Position numbers and translations under genes: made by a program. Shown piece after piece: positions 33,899 to 42,279 of a stretch of DNA of 64,000 nucleotides. Source of the stretch: an uncultured Ruminococcus sp. Its GTDB lineage: Bacteria; Bacillota; Clostridia; Oscillospirales; Ruminococcaceae. Numbering within the stretch: the first letter of the stretch is position 1; the number at the start of each line of letters is the position of its first letter. Under the pieces are notes generated by a model that worked only from the letters and a program-made list of their open reading frames with translations, did no database searches and was not told the origin of the DNA. The stretch is taken from positions 62,001 through 126,000 of the forward strand of contig UQAR01000001.1 in assembly GCA_900539095.1 (NCBI GenBank), read 5' to 3'.

Positions 33899-34684
33899 AT
33901 GGAACTTCACGCTTTGGGACTTAACTACAGCCATGACGGTTCTTTCGATATCCGCCGTCCAAACGGTTCGGGGGACAATCTTCTGCTTATATTCAAATCC
34001 TCTGCGGTGGTGCGTTTGCACGGCAATGACTACACAGTTTCGCCTGACAGTGCCATACTTTACCGAAAAAGCTCGCCGCAGATATACCGTGCCTGCAAGG
34101 GTTTTTACATCAACCACTGGCTGCATTTCGACTGTGATGACGCTCTAACGCAGGAGGCGTCACTCCCATATGATACGATTTTTTCTCTGTCAGATGTGGC
34201 AAAGGCTGAGGATATCTTATCGGTGGTGAGCAGGCTCAGCCTTTCAGAAAGCAGCAGGCGTGAGGACTATATCGAGCTTATGCTGAGAATGTTACTCGTA
34301 AGGCTTGGTGAAGAATACGCACTTGGTCAAAGCGGAGAAACGCCGAAAAAACGCAGCCATTATGCGGATTCTCTTGAAAGACTTCGTGCGGACATATACA
34401 GCTCGCCGGCAGGCAGCCGCAGCATTGCAGACATGGCAAAGTCCCTTAGCGTAAGCCCCTCACATTTTCAGTATCTTTACACCTCACGTTTCGGGGTGAG
34501 CTGCTATGAAGACATTTTATGTGCGAGAATGAAAAACGCTGAATACTATCTTCTCAGCACTGACATGACGGTGAAAAACATTGCCGCTGTATGCGGATAT
34601 GAAAATGACGTACATTTCATGCGGCAGTTCAAAAGGCGATACAACATGACACCCTCCCAGTTTCGGCAGAAAAACAAAAAATAG
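33899..34684 (+). CDS. AraC-family transcriptional regulator
   Basis: A 261-residue regulator. The N-terminal about 130 residues form a cupin-like sugar-sensing domain (VRLHGNDYTVSPDSAILYRKSSPQIYR). The C-terminal about 100 residues hold two helix-turn-helix motifs: SIADMAKSLSVSPSHFQYLYTSRFGVS and MTVKNIAAVCGYENDVHFMRQFKRRYNMTPSQFRQ. It is divergent from the GH51-kinase-araD operon, so it most likely activates that operon in the presence of arabinose or its oligomers. The ATG follows AAAGGATAAACCT. Confidence 0.93.
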   Translation: MELHALGLNYSHDGSFDIRRPNGSGDNLLLIFKSSAVVRLHGNDYTVSPDSAILYRKSSPQIYRACKGFYINHWLHFDCDDALTQEASLPYDTIFSLSDVAKAEDILSVVSRLSLSESSRREDYIELMLRMLLVRLGEEYALGQSGETPKKRSHYADSLERLRADIYSSPAGSRSIADMAKSLSVSPSHFQYLYTSRFGVSCYEDILCARMKNAEYYLLSTDMTVKNIAAVCGYENDVHFMRQFKRRYNMTPSQFRQKNKK

Positions 34685-34689
34685 GCATA

Positions 34690-34731
34690 TGCAAAAAGCG
34701 GACGAAAAGAACTCGTCCGCTTTTATTTTGT
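34690..34731. terminator. Bidirectional terminator
   Basis: AAAAGCGGACGA and TCGTCCGCTTTT form a 12-bp stem around AAAGAAC, then ATTTTG. It lies between the convergent AraC-type gene and the diacylglycerol-kinase-like gene. Confidence 0.85.
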
Positions 34732-34749
34732 CAAATATCTATTGAAAGG

Positions 34750-34774
34750 CGGGCGACCAAAGGTCGCCCATACA
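34750..34774 (-). repeat. Family A palindromic repeat
   Basis: CGGGCGACCAAAGGTCGCCCATACA, with CATACA for CCTACA. Confidence 0.8.
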
Positions 34775-34781
34775 AAACAGC

Positions 34782-35777
34782 TTAATCTTCTATCTCATAC
34801 TGATCTTCAATGACAACAGGGTGGCCGTCATCGGTCATTATCATATCCCCTGCACTGCACTGAACAGCCGTTTGCTCTGCGGTTATGTCATTGGGTTTGA
34901 GTTTGAACCTTATCGCCTGCTTGCAGTTTTCTATCTCAACATATGTATGCTTTCCGCCTGACTCTCCGTCCAGCGTCCAAGGAACTTCGTTCACGCTTGT
35001 GAAAGTGACCTTTGAAGTCTTGAAAGTCACAAAATGCTTATCGTTGAGCTTGTTGAGCACCGCCTCGTTTATTGTGTTGCTAAGCTCGATAGCGTTCTTA
35101 GGGGTCTTTACCAAGACCACTTCAAACAGTCCGTCATCAAAGCATACGCCTGATGCGATAAGCTTTCTCATTCCGCCTACAGAGATAGTATTTGAGATAA
35201 GGCCCAGTATAAAGCTGCCCTCTACTACCTCGCCGTCATGCTCAACTCTCATCTGCTGACCTGTTATCTTTGACAGCCTTTTTATGCCCTCAGCCACATA
35301 TGCGGCATGACCGAACTTGTTTTTCAAGGTCTGTGAAGTTTCATAGGACACGTCGGTGAATGCACCAAAGCCTGCTACATACACAAAATACTGACCGTTG
35401 AACTTGCCAACGTCATAGTCAAAATACACGCCGTCAACTATCTCCCTTGCAGCGTCAAGCATTTTTTTCGGTATGCTCAGCGACTGTGCACAGTCGTTCG
35501 TCGAACCTGCCGGAATATATCCAAGCGGTATTTTTTTGTCAAAAGTCATCATAGCCTTTACAGCCTCAGACAGCGTGCCGTCGCCGCCTGATGTGACTAT
35601 CATATCATAATCCTGTCCGCACTGACAAAGCTTGTTATAGCCGTCAAGCTTAGCCTGCGTAGGATAAGTAACTACTTCATAGCCGCCCTTTGTAAAAATA
35701 TCCACAATGTCGCAAAGGTTATCTTTTATCTGTCCCTTGCCTGCATAGGGATTGAACACAAACAGCATTTTTTTCAT
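34782..35777 (-). CDS. Diacylglycerol/lipid kinase family protein
   Basis: A 331-residue kinase of the DagK/YegS type that phosphorylates diacylglycerol or a related lipid with ATP. The nucleotide motif VTSGGDGTLSEAV has GGDGT at 64-68; IPAGSTNDCAQSLSIP is the second conserved block. The C-terminal about 50 residues beyond the usual end (TAVQCSAGDMIMTDDGHPVVIEDQYEIED) are acidic and not typical. The ATG follows AAAGGGGCTGGGAAA. It stands alone with its own promoter. In teichoic-acid-making bacteria DgkB recycles diacylglycerol released by LTA synthesis, which fits the LTA-synthase-like gene here. Confidence 0.9.
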   Translation of the reverse strand: MKKMLFVFNPYAGKGQIKDNLCDIVDIFTKGGYEVVTYPTQAKLDGYNKLCQCGQDYDMIVTSGGDGTLSEAVKAMMTFDKKIPLGYIPAGSTNDCAQSLSIPKKMLDAAREIVDGVYFDYDVGKFNGQYFVYVAGFGAFTDVSYETSQTLKNKFGHAAYVAEGIKRLSKITGQQMRVEHDGEVVEGSFILGLISNTISVGGMRKLIASGVCFDDGLFEVVLVKTPKNAIELSNTINEAVLNKLNDKHFVTFKTSKVTFTSVNEVPWTLDGESGGKHTYVEIENCKQAIRFKLKPNDITAEQTAVQCSAGDMIMTDDGHPVVIEDQYEIED

Positions 35778-35871
35778 TTTCCCAGCCCCTTTAAGTTTTT
35801 ATTATCCTATTATTCTACTTTTTTATTCTACTTTTATCTATCTTTGTTTTTACATACATTTTATATAGAGA

Positions 35872-35899
35872 ATTATACCACAAATTTCACAAAAGTCAA
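35872..35899 (-). promoter_or_regulatory. Promoter of the lipid kinase gene
   Basis: Minus strand TTGACT, 16-base spacer, TATAAT. The roughly 95-base leader contains two tandem copies of a TATTCTACTTTT-like unit. Confidence 0.65.
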
Positions 35900-35966
35900 G
35901 TATTTTTGCGACAGCCGTCTAAAAATTCGTCAACACTCACAAAATAATGACAGTGGTATTCAGAGG

Positions 35967-35991
35967 CGGGCGAACACTGTTCGCCCCTACA
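35967..35991 (-). repeat. Family A palindromic repeat
   Basis: CGGGCGAACACTGTTCGCCCCTACA, a full consensus GAAC..GTTC copy. A family B repeat follows 15 bases to the right. Confidence 0.85.
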
Positions 35992-36006
35992 TATAGAAAT
36001 CAAAAT

Positions 36007-36060
36007 CATCGCCGCAGGCGATACCTTAATTCCTCATTCCTCACTCCTAACTCCTCACTT
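36007..36060 (-). repeat. Family B repeat (AGGAGTG tandem plus hairpin)
   Basis: Read on the minus strand: GTGAGGAGT-TAGGAGT-GAGGAAT-GAGGAAT-TAAGGT, four degenerate 7-base units, then the hairpin ATCGCC-TGC-GGCGAT. It starts 5 bases after the polA stop codon. Other copies: 40322-40369 and 42232-42279. Confidence 0.85.
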
Positions 36061-36065
36061 AAAGA

Positions 36066-38618
36066 TCAGTCTTTCGCCTCATACCAGCTTTTTCCGCTGT
36101 TTACGTCCACAGTCATAGGCACAGCAAGCTTAACAGCATTCTCCATTTCGTCCTTGAGTATCTTCTCGGCTCTGTCCTTATCCTTTTCAGCGACCTCGAT
36201 TATAAGTTCGTCGTGCACCTGCAAAATAAGTCTTGCGTCAAGTTTTTCTTCTCTAAGCTTTTTGTATACTCTTACCATTGCTATCTTAATGATATCAGCC
36301 GCAGCACCTTGGATAGGTGCGTTCATTGCCGCCCTTTTTCCGAAAGCCTGCAAAACCTTGTTTGACGCAGAAAGCTCAGGGATATATCTTCTTCTGCCGA
36401 AAAGGGTTGTAACATAACCGTTTTTTATGCCGTCCTCAACGGTCTTGTCCATAAATTCTGATACCTTCGGGAAGTTGTCAAGATAGTTCTTTATATATCT
36501 TTTCGCCTCTGCTACCGTTACTCCGATATCCTTTGACAGAGAAAATGCACCTATTCCGTAAATGATGCCGAAGTTTACAGCCTTTGCCGCACTTCTCATT
36601 TCAGGGGTGACGAAATCCTCCGGGATATCAAAGACCTGTGCCGCAGTTGAGGTATGGATATCTCTGCCCTCTGAAAACGCCTCCTGCATATTTTTGTCGC
36701 CGCACACTGAGGCGAGAACTCTCAGCTCGATCTGGCTGTAGTCGGCGTCAAGAAGAGTGTATCCCTCCTGTGCCACAAAGAATTTACGCATATTCCTGCC
36801 TATCTCTTTTCTTACAGGGATATTCTGCATATTAGGCTCTGTGGAAGATATCCTGCCTGTTCGGGTTTCTGTCTGCTTGAAAACAGAATGAACTCTGCCA
36901 TCAGGGTGGATAAGCTTTAAAAGTCCGTCAACGTATGTGGAATTGAGCTTTGTGAGGGTGCGGTATTCAACGATAAGAGGTACGATAGGGTGCTTGTCCA
37001 TAAGGCTTTCGAGAACGTCCGCATTGGTGGAATATCCTGACTTTGTTTTCTTTTTTGCCGGCAGACCCAAGTCATCGAAAAGAACCTCGCCAAGCTGTTT
37101 TGTGGAGGCGATATTGAACTCCTTGCCTGCATACATATATATCTGCGAAGTCAGCTGGTCTATCTTTATTTTCAGATCCTCGCCGAAAGCCTTTATTCCC
37201 TCTGCGTCAGCCTTTACGCCGTAAAACTCCATTGAGGCCAAGACCTCGCAAAGAGGCATTTCGATATCGTCAAAAAGCTTTGTCATATCGGTCATTTCAA
37301 GCTGATTTTTCAGGTTTTCGCTAAGTGCAGGCAGGCTTGAAAGGTCTGCAAATTCGCCCATATCTGAACGGTAAAGGCACTTATACGAAAGGCAGAGGTT
37401 TTCTACTGTATACTCGCTTGACTGTGAATTAAGGAGGTATCCTGCAAGGTCGCAGCAGAAAGCAAGGTTTTCAAGGTGCGTTCCCTGAGAAAAGGCAAAT
37501 TTATGTGCGGTCTTGCCCTCAAAAGTTATCTTTTTGCAGGCTGTGCCCATGAAAGATGTTGCAAGGTCTTTATCCTCGGTGGTATAGATAATATCGTCGC
37601 AGAGGACTGAAAGCTTGTTGTCAGCAAAGATAAAGTATACTGTTTTGTCTTTATCAAGGGCAGATATAACGCTTTCGTCCAAAGTTTTCACTTCAAACTT
37701 AGGCAGGTCAGAAAGCTTTAGCTTGCTTTCCTGAACGATATCCGTATTCTCAGCAGTTTTTCCGCTAAGCCCCAGTCTATCTAAAAGACGCATCATTTCG
37801 AGGTTGGCAAGAAGTGCCTTTGTTTTCTCGGTATCCACTTCGCCAAGCTTATAAAACTCAGTAGCTTTTTCCACAGGTGCGTCAAGGCATATCTCGGCAA
37901 GGAAACGGCTGTCTATGGCGTCCTGATGACCGTTTTCAAGCTTTGTACGAACAGACGGGGTAAGCTTGATATCGGCAAGGTGCTCATAAAGGGTCTTGAC
38001 GTCGCCCTCCTGCTTTATAAGTGAAAGGGCGGTCTTTTCGCCGATGCCTTTTACGCCTGAAATGTTATCAGAAGTATCTCCCATAAGTGCCTTGACCTCT
38101 ATCATTTGGCGAGGGGTAACGCCGTATTCCTCCATTATCCTATCAGGAGTATATATCTTGGTTTCCTTTGTGGTGGCGAGGCGAACTGTCACAAGGTCGG
38201 AAACAAGCTGAAAGCTGTCCCTGTCGCCGGTGAGGAGATAGCACTCGTTGCCTGAATCTGCGGCAGCCTTTGAAAGCGTACCCAAAATATCGTCAGCCTC
38301 ATATCCCTCACACTGTACTATCTTTATGCCAAGGTCGCCCAAAAGCCCTTTTATCACAGGCATCTGCTGAGCAAGCTCCTCAGGCATACCCTTTCTGTTA
38401 GCCTTATAAGATGCGTTCGCCTTATGTCTGAAGGTAGGGGCTTTAAGGTCGAAAGCCACAGCCACACAATCAGGCTTTACCTCGCCTATCTCCTTGAGGT
38501 AAATATTCATAAACCCCGTAAGGGCATTCGTAAACTGTCCCTTTGAATTTGACAGCAGCTTTATTCCGTAAAAAGCCCTGTTCATTATGCTGTTTCCGTC
38601 TATGGCAAGTAATTTCAT
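36066..38618 (-). CDS. polA: DNA polymerase I
   Basis: Repair and Okazaki-fragment polymerase of 850 residues. The N-terminal 5' nuclease domain (about 1-290) has the metal-binding acids in VQCEGYEADDILGTL and LLTGDRDSFQLV. The middle exonuclease-like domain has lost its catalytic acids (FADN where DxE is expected), so proofreading is probably absent, as in other Firmicutes Pol I. The polymerase domain is complete: motif A DADYSQIELRVLA, motif B RSAAKAVNFGIIYG, motif C LQVHDELIIE. The ATG overlaps the stop of the broken RAYT gene (ATGA) and its GGAGG-type box lies inside that remnant. Confidence 0.97.
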   Translation of the reverse strand: MKLLAIDGNSIMNRAFYGIKLLSNSKGQFTNALTGFMNIYLKEIGEVKPDCVAVAFDLKAPTFRHKANASYKANRKGMPEELAQQMPVIKGLLGDLGIKIVQCEGYEADDILGTLSKAAADSGNECYLLTGDRDSFQLVSDLVTVRLATTKETKIYTPDRIMEEYGVTPRQMIEVKALMGDTSDNISGVKGIGEKTALSLIKQEGDVKTLYEHLADIKLTPSVRTKLENGHQDAIDSRFLAEICLDAPVEKATEFYKLGEVDTEKTKALLANLEMMRLLDRLGLSGKTAENTDIVQESKLKLSDLPKFEVKTLDESVISALDKDKTVYFIFADNKLSVLCDDIIYTTEDKDLATSFMGTACKKITFEGKTAHKFAFSQGTHLENLAFCCDLAGYLLNSQSSEYTVENLCLSYKCLYRSDMGEFADLSSLPALSENLKNQLEMTDMTKLFDDIEMPLCEVLASMEFYGVKADAEGIKAFGEDLKIKIDQLTSQIYMYAGKEFNIASTKQLGEVLFDDLGLPAKKKTKSGYSTNADVLESLMDKHPIVPLIVEYRTLTKLNSTYVDGLLKLIHPDGRVHSVFKQTETRTGRISSTEPNMQNIPVRKEIGRNMRKFFVAQEGYTLLDADYSQIELRVLASVCGDKNMQEAFSEGRDIHTSTAAQVFDIPEDFVTPEMRSAAKAVNFGIIYGIGAFSLSKDIGVTVAEAKRYIKNYLDNFPKVSEFMDKTVEDGIKNGYVTTLFGRRRYIPELSASNKVLQAFGKRAAMNAPIQGAAADIIKIAMVRVYKKLREEKLDARLILQVHDELIIEVAEKDKDRAEKILKDEMENAVKLAVPMTVDVNSGKSWYEAKD

Positions 38619-38836
38619 TTTACCCCCTGCACCTCCATTTTGTTATTCTTATTTTTAGGATTATATTCGTCAACGTCCCATTTAAACGGGTTGTTGTGTA
38701 TATAAGCTGAAATCGCAATGTATTCTTTTTCATTCCTGATGATACGGTCGTAATAAGAACGCTGAAAAATGTTAAAACCGATATCTTTGTTTATAAATCT
38801 TTTCAACATTGATACATATAGTGGAACTATCTCATT

Positions 38837-38864
38837 TGTAGGGGACGGCGCCCCCGACGTCCCG
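38837..38864. repeat. REP-like palindrome inside the RAYT gene, copy 1
   Basis: Begins TGTAGGGGACGGCGCC and ends GACGTCCCG. On the coding strand it is translated as GTSGAPSPT. The outer end TGTAGGGG is shared with family A. Confidence 0.8.
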
Positions 38865-39045
38865 TTTACGCCTGTACCGACCTCAGAAATCTCATTTTCA
38901 AAATAAAATGTATGTGATTTGGCATTATTACATACTGCAATATCTTTTTATCTGAATAAACACGGTTTGCTTTGCGAATGTTATCTCTGACGATTCTGCC
39001 AAAGTTTGAAAGGAAAACTTTATTGACACGATTTGCAGAACATAA

Positions 39046-39073
39046 CGGGACGTCGAGGGCGCCGTCCCCTACA
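39046..39073. repeat. REP-like palindrome inside the RAYT gene, copy 2 (inverted)
   Basis: Begins CGGGACGTCGAGGGCG and ends CCGTCCCCTACA, the inverse of copy 1. On the coding strand it is translated as VGDGALDVP. Confidence 0.8.
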
Positions 39074-39194
39074 TTCGTTGACCACAACAACTCGCTGCGA
39101 TCTTTCGTACATATCGTTATAAAATAAAGTCCATTTTTGGAATAATCATAATTATCCAGCCGTATTTGTTTCCGTACAGGTCTATCCATGAATT

Positions 39195-40211
39195 TTATTC
39201 TGAAATCTTATCCAGCGACAGCGTTGCGATGCCGTTAAGGCTTTCGTCTGCACGCCTGCCTGCTAGATAATCAAAATATCCCTGACAGGCTATCATCGCT
39301 CCGTTATCTCCGCAGTATTTGAACTCAGGCATATAAAGCTTATAGCCTCGCTTGTCGCAGGCTTTCTGCAATTTTTCTCTTACCCCTGAATTAGCTGACA
39401 CGCCGCCTGCAAGCCCTATGGTAGTATACCCAAGATCTTTTGCGGCAAGCATTGCTTTGTCTACAAGAATGTCGGATATGGTGTTTTGGAATGACGCCGC
39501 CATATCGTTCACATTCACGCTCTCGCCCTTCTGTGCGGCATTGTGCACAAGATTTATTACGGCAGTTTTCAGTCCGCTAAAAGAGAAATCATACTCGCTG
39601 CCCTGTACCTTTGGGTGCGGCAGTTTATAAGCATTAGGGTCGCCTGACTTTGCGGCATTGTCGATAAATTTTCCGCCCGGATACTCAAAACCCAGCGTTC
39701 TCGCTACCTTGTCAAAACACTCGCCTGCGGCGTCATCTCTTGTTCTGCCTATGACATGATATCTTGAATAGTCAAGCACCTCAACGATATGAGAATGTCC
39801 GCCTGATACCACAAGACAAAGATAAGGCGGCTTTAGCTCAGGGTGTGAAATATAGTTTGCGGCAATGTGACCTGCAATATGATGAACAGGCACAAGGGGC
39901 TTATTTGCACTCATGGCAAGTCCCTTTGCAAAGCTTACTCCCACGAGAAGTGCACCGATTAATCCCGGAGCATAGGTCACGGCAACGGCGTCGATATCCT
40001 CCATAGTGCAGCCTGCCTCCTCAAGGGCAGCCTTTGTCACCCAAGTTATATTCTCGGCATGACGGCGTGAGGCTATCTCAGGCACAACTCCGCCATAGAG
40101 CCTGTGTTCGTCTATCTGACTTGCAACTATATTTGAAAGCACCGTTTTTCCGTCCTCCACAACAGAGCAAGCTGTTTCGTCGCAGGAGCTTTCTATTCCT
40201 AAAATCTTCAT
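39195..40211 (-). CDS. tsaD: tRNA N6-threonylcarbamoyladenosine transferase
   Basis: Catalytic subunit (338 residues) for the universal t6A37 modification of ANN-decoding tRNAs. It starts MKILGIESSCDETACSVVEDG. The metal-binding motif HHIAGH has H111 and H115; YPGGKFIDNAAKSGDP and LAGGVSANSGVREKL are the phosphate and substrate motifs. Its partners TsaB and TsaE are not in the window. The nearby rimI is a frequent neighbour of tsaD. It is separated from the upstream methyltransferase by a gap holding family A and family B repeats. Confidence 0.98.
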   Translation of the reverse strand: MKILGIESSCDETACSVVEDGKTVLSNIVASQIDEHRLYGGVVPEIASRRHAENITWVTKAALEEAGCTMEDIDAVAVTYAPGLIGALLVGVSFAKGLAMSANKPLVPVHHIAGHIAANYISHPELKPPYLCLVVSGGHSHIVEVLDYSRYHVIGRTRDDAAGECFDKVARTLGFEYPGGKFIDNAAKSGDPNAYKLPHPKVQGSEYDFSFSGLKTAVINLVHNAAQKGESVNVNDMAASFQNTISDILVDKAMLAAKDLGYTTIGLAGGVSANSGVREKLQKACDKRGYKLYMPEFKYCGDNGAMIACQGYFDYLAGRRADESLNGIATLSLDKISE

Positions 40212-40286
40212 TATATTACCCTCTTTTTATTATTTCGTAAATATAAGCATATCATATACATTTAATAAGCAGACAAATTGGAGCAA

Positions 40287-40312
40287 GCAGGCGACCAAAG
40301 GTCGCCCCTACA
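40287..40312 (-). repeat. Family A palindromic repeat
   Basis: GCAGGCGACCAAAGGTCGCCCCTACA; the left outer base differs (AGGCGACC). It lies 9 bases from a family B copy, as in the polA gap. Confidence 0.8.
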
Positions 40313-40321
40313 AGAAATTAT

Positions 40322-40369
40322 CATCGCCGCAGGCGATACCTTAATTCCTCATTCCTAACTCCTCACTTT
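40322..40369 (-). repeat. Family B repeat
   Basis: Same hairpin (ATCGCCTGCGGCGAT) and tandem units as at 36007, one unit shorter. It abuts the stop codon of the tRNA methyltransferase-like gene. Confidence 0.85.
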
Positions 40370-41083
40370 TCAAGGAAGTCCGTATATCCTCTTCATCTCC
40401 GCCGAGTTTCCCCCGTCAGCCGAACGGACATACAGCGGCTTTTCTATTTGCACAAAAGGCTTTCCGCCCTTTTTGCCCTCAACTAGAATAAGCCACGGCG
40501 GACATTCAGGGTTCTTGTGAACAGTCCTCAGCCGCTTTGGCTCGATACCGTTCGCCCTCATTGCCGTCATTATATCGCAAAGCCGCTCAGGGCGGTTGCA
40601 AATGCAAAGTCTGCCGCCAAATTTTAGGTTTTTCTTTGCACATCTGCACACGTCGTCAATGGTGCAGAGCATTTCATGGCGTGCTATGGACACTGCCTCG
40701 CTGTCATTTTTTGCACCTGTGTTGTTTATCTTGTAAGGCGGATTGCAGGTGATAAGATCAAGTTCCTTTTCGCTACGCCAGTTGTTAAGGTCGCCAAGAA
40801 CAGGCTGTATAGCGTCTATTTTCGACTTTTCCAAAGATATTTTCAGCTGCTCGTGAGCCTTTTCCTGGATCTCCACGGCGTATATCTTCAGCGGCTTGTA
40901 AAACTTGTGCAGCAAAAGTGCGATTATGCCGCTGCCTGTGCAAAGGTCTGCACAGACGTCTTTATGCCGTCCTGCGGAAAAATCTGCAAGCAAAAAAGCG
41001 TCAGTACCAAAACGGTGCTCATCGGATATACATATCTCGATGCCCTCCCCTAAGGACTCGAAAGTAAAATCGTTATATGTCAT
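40370..41083 (-). CDS. tRNA1(Val) A37 N6-methyltransferase-like protein
   Basis: A 237-residue SAM-dependent methyltransferase of the TrmN6/YfiC type. The SAM-binding motif is VCADLCTGSGIIALLL and the catalytic NPPY motif is ITCNPPYKIN, typical of N6-adenine methylation. The family opens with FRFGTDAFLLA-like sequence (HRFGTDAFLLADFSAG), which is present. The ATG at 41081-41083 overlaps the rimI stop (ATGA); a longer frame from 41104 has no advantage. It lies in a run of RNA and ribosome modification genes. Confidence 0.88.
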   Translation of the reverse strand: MTYNDFTFESLGEGIEICISDEHRFGTDAFLLADFSAGRHKDVCADLCTGSGIIALLLHKFYKPLKIYAVEIQEKAHEQLKISLEKSKIDAIQPVLGDLNNWRSEKELDLITCNPPYKINNTGAKNDSEAVSIARHEMLCTIDDVCRCAKKNLKFGGRLCICNRPERLCDIMTAMRANGIEPKRLRTVHKNPECPPWLILVEGKKGGKPFVQIEKPLYVRSADGGNSAEMKRIYGLP

Positions 41084-41544
41084 TGTTTTTTCTCCATAAG
41101 GCAATAATTTTCAGGGTCGAGAGCCATTAAAACGGCGTTTTCCGTAGGGTCACGGTAAAAATTCTTTCTCATTCCTACCCTATCGAAACCCAGCTTTTCA
41201 TAAAAGCTTATTGCCGCATTGTTCGACTCACGCACTTCAAGATACCATTTTTCAGCCTTTGCCGCCGCAAAAGCTCTTTCAAAAAGCTTGCCTGCGATAC
41301 CAATTCTGCGGAACTTCTCCAAAACGCCGATATTGTTTATCTCCGCCTCGCCGCAAACGCACCACACGCTTATAAAGCCTGCTGCCTCGCCGTCACACAG
41401 TGCAAGAAAAGATATATCGTCAGGGTTTTGCACCTGTTTTTTGTAGGTCTCAACGCTCCACGCCTCCGGCAGGATATTTGCCGCAGTTCGTGCAAAAAGC
41501 TCCACGTTATCCATTGTCAGCGGTGTTATGGTCAGCTCAGCCAA
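41080..41544 (-). CDS. rimI: Ribosomal-protein alanine N-acetyltransferase
   Basis: GNAT-fold acetyltransferase (154 residues) that acetylates the N-terminus of ribosomal protein S18 in the founding family. The acetyl-CoA loop reads FRRIGIAGKLFERA (Q/RxxGxA), preceded by the conserved AEINNIGV and followed by YLEVRESNNAAISFYEKLGF. The start is TTG at 41542-41544 with GAGGGAGA 6 bases upstream, one base beyond the stop codon of the preceding methyltransferase. It couples by ATGA to the tRNA methyltransferase gene. Confidence 0.9.
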   Translation of the reverse strand: MAELTITPLTMDNVELFARTAANILPEAWSVETYKKQVQNPDDISFLALCDGEAAGFISVWCVCGEAEINNIGVLEKFRRIGIAGKLFERAFAAAKAEKWYLEVRESNNAAISFYEKLGFDRVGMRKNFYRDPTENAVLMALDPENYCLMEKKQ

Positions 41545-41545
41545 C

Positions 41546-42169
41546 TTATTCTCCCTCTATCTTTGTGCCCACAAGGCAATACGCCTTACAGTCGCTCAAT
41601 ATCTTGATCTTAACATCATGAAAGCCTCTTTCTCTTGCCATTGAACGCACCTGCTGAGGAGTAAACTTATCAAAACCTGAATCGCAGTATGGCAGCTTAT
41701 CAAGATATCCCTTTGTATAGAATGTGCAGATAAAATTGCCGCCGTCCTTGAGAACACGCCTTACCTCATCAAGGACTTTTGCGGTGTCCTCCCAGAAATA
41801 AATGGTGTTCACAGTATAAACGGTGTCAAAAAAATCGTCGTTATAAGGAAGTTGTTCAGCCCTGCCCTGCTGCAAAATGACCTTGTTGGTATTCACGCCG
41901 TCATGGTTCTCACGCTTTGCTTTTTCCACCATATCCGCAGAAATATCGACGCCGTAGAACTTAGCGTTTATATTCTTGCTAAGCTTTTTGATAGTCACGC
42001 CGTTTCCAAAGCCTATATCCAATATCCTTGCACCGTCAAGCTTGCAGACAAATTTTTTCACCGCTCTGTAGTGCTCTGCATTGAAAAAATTCATGAATTT
42101 TGCACAGGCTAATCCGCCCAATCCCTCAGGGTCAGCACACTGTCCGCCTATGTATTCTTTTATGCTCAT
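41546..42169 (-). CDS. Class I SAM-dependent methyltransferase
   Basis: A 207-residue Methyltransf_11-type enzyme. Motif I is ARILDIGFGNG, followed by FYGVDISADMVEKA (acidic residue binding the ribose), QGRAEQLPYNDDFFDTVYTVNTIYFW and VRRVLKDGGNFIC. The substrate cannot be told; small-molecule methylation is usual for this subfamily. It lies between rsmI and rimI in what seems to be one transcription unit, with family B repeat DNA in the gap before it. Confidence 0.88.
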   Translation of the reverse strand: MSIKEYIGGQCADPEGLGGLACAKFMNFFNAEHYRAVKKFVCKLDGARILDIGFGNGVTIKKLSKNINAKFYGVDISADMVEKAKRENHDGVNTNKVILQQGRAEQLPYNDDFFDTVYTVNTIYFWEDTAKVLDEVRRVLKDGGNFICTFYTKGYLDKLPYCDSGFDKFTPQQVRSMARERGFHDVKIKILSDCKAYCLVGTKIEGE

Positions 42170-42231
42170 AAAATCACCTCAAAAATCTAAATTGATATAT
42201 AATACAAATGCAACAAAAAACAAGAAATAAA

Positions 42232-42279
42232 CATCGCCGCAGGCGATACCTTAATTCCTCATTCCTCACTCCTCATTTA
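42232..42279 (-). repeat. Family B repeat overlapping the rsmI stop codon
   Basis: Same hairpin and tandem units as at 36007. The TGA of rsmI (42273-42275) lies inside the first unit. There is no adjacent family A copy here. Confidence 0.85.

Larger units (their letters stand above)
38615..39189 (-). pseudogene. REP-associated tyrosine transposase (RAYT / Y1 family), frameshifted
   Basis: Two adjacent frames give the halves of one Y1-type transposase. The first (38866-39189) has KNGLYFITICTKDR and the catalytic-site block VIMPNHIHFIL, with the HxH metal site. The second (38615-38809) has MLKRFINKDIGFNIFQRSYYDRIIRNE, whose YYDRII segment carries the usual tyrosine region, and YIHNNPFKW. The frames differ, with the shift falling near 38866-38900, so the gene is broken unless rescued by frameshifting. 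Read in the second frame, the link is VNGTSGAPSPTNEIVPLYVS, a common RAYT sequence. Two palindromes are embedded within the coding region (38837-38864 and 39046-39073). It lies between tsaD and polA on their strand. Confidence 0.82.

Noticed and set aside
35967..35991. GAAC..GTTC palindromes of family A as LexA boxes
   Set aside because: The spacing is three bases (GAACACTGTTC), not the four of the Bacillus-type SOS box, and copies sit mostly at 3' ends of genes rather than at promoters.
1958..42279. CRISPR array
   Set aside because: The repeats are single or paired, kilobases apart, with no regular spacers and no cas genes.
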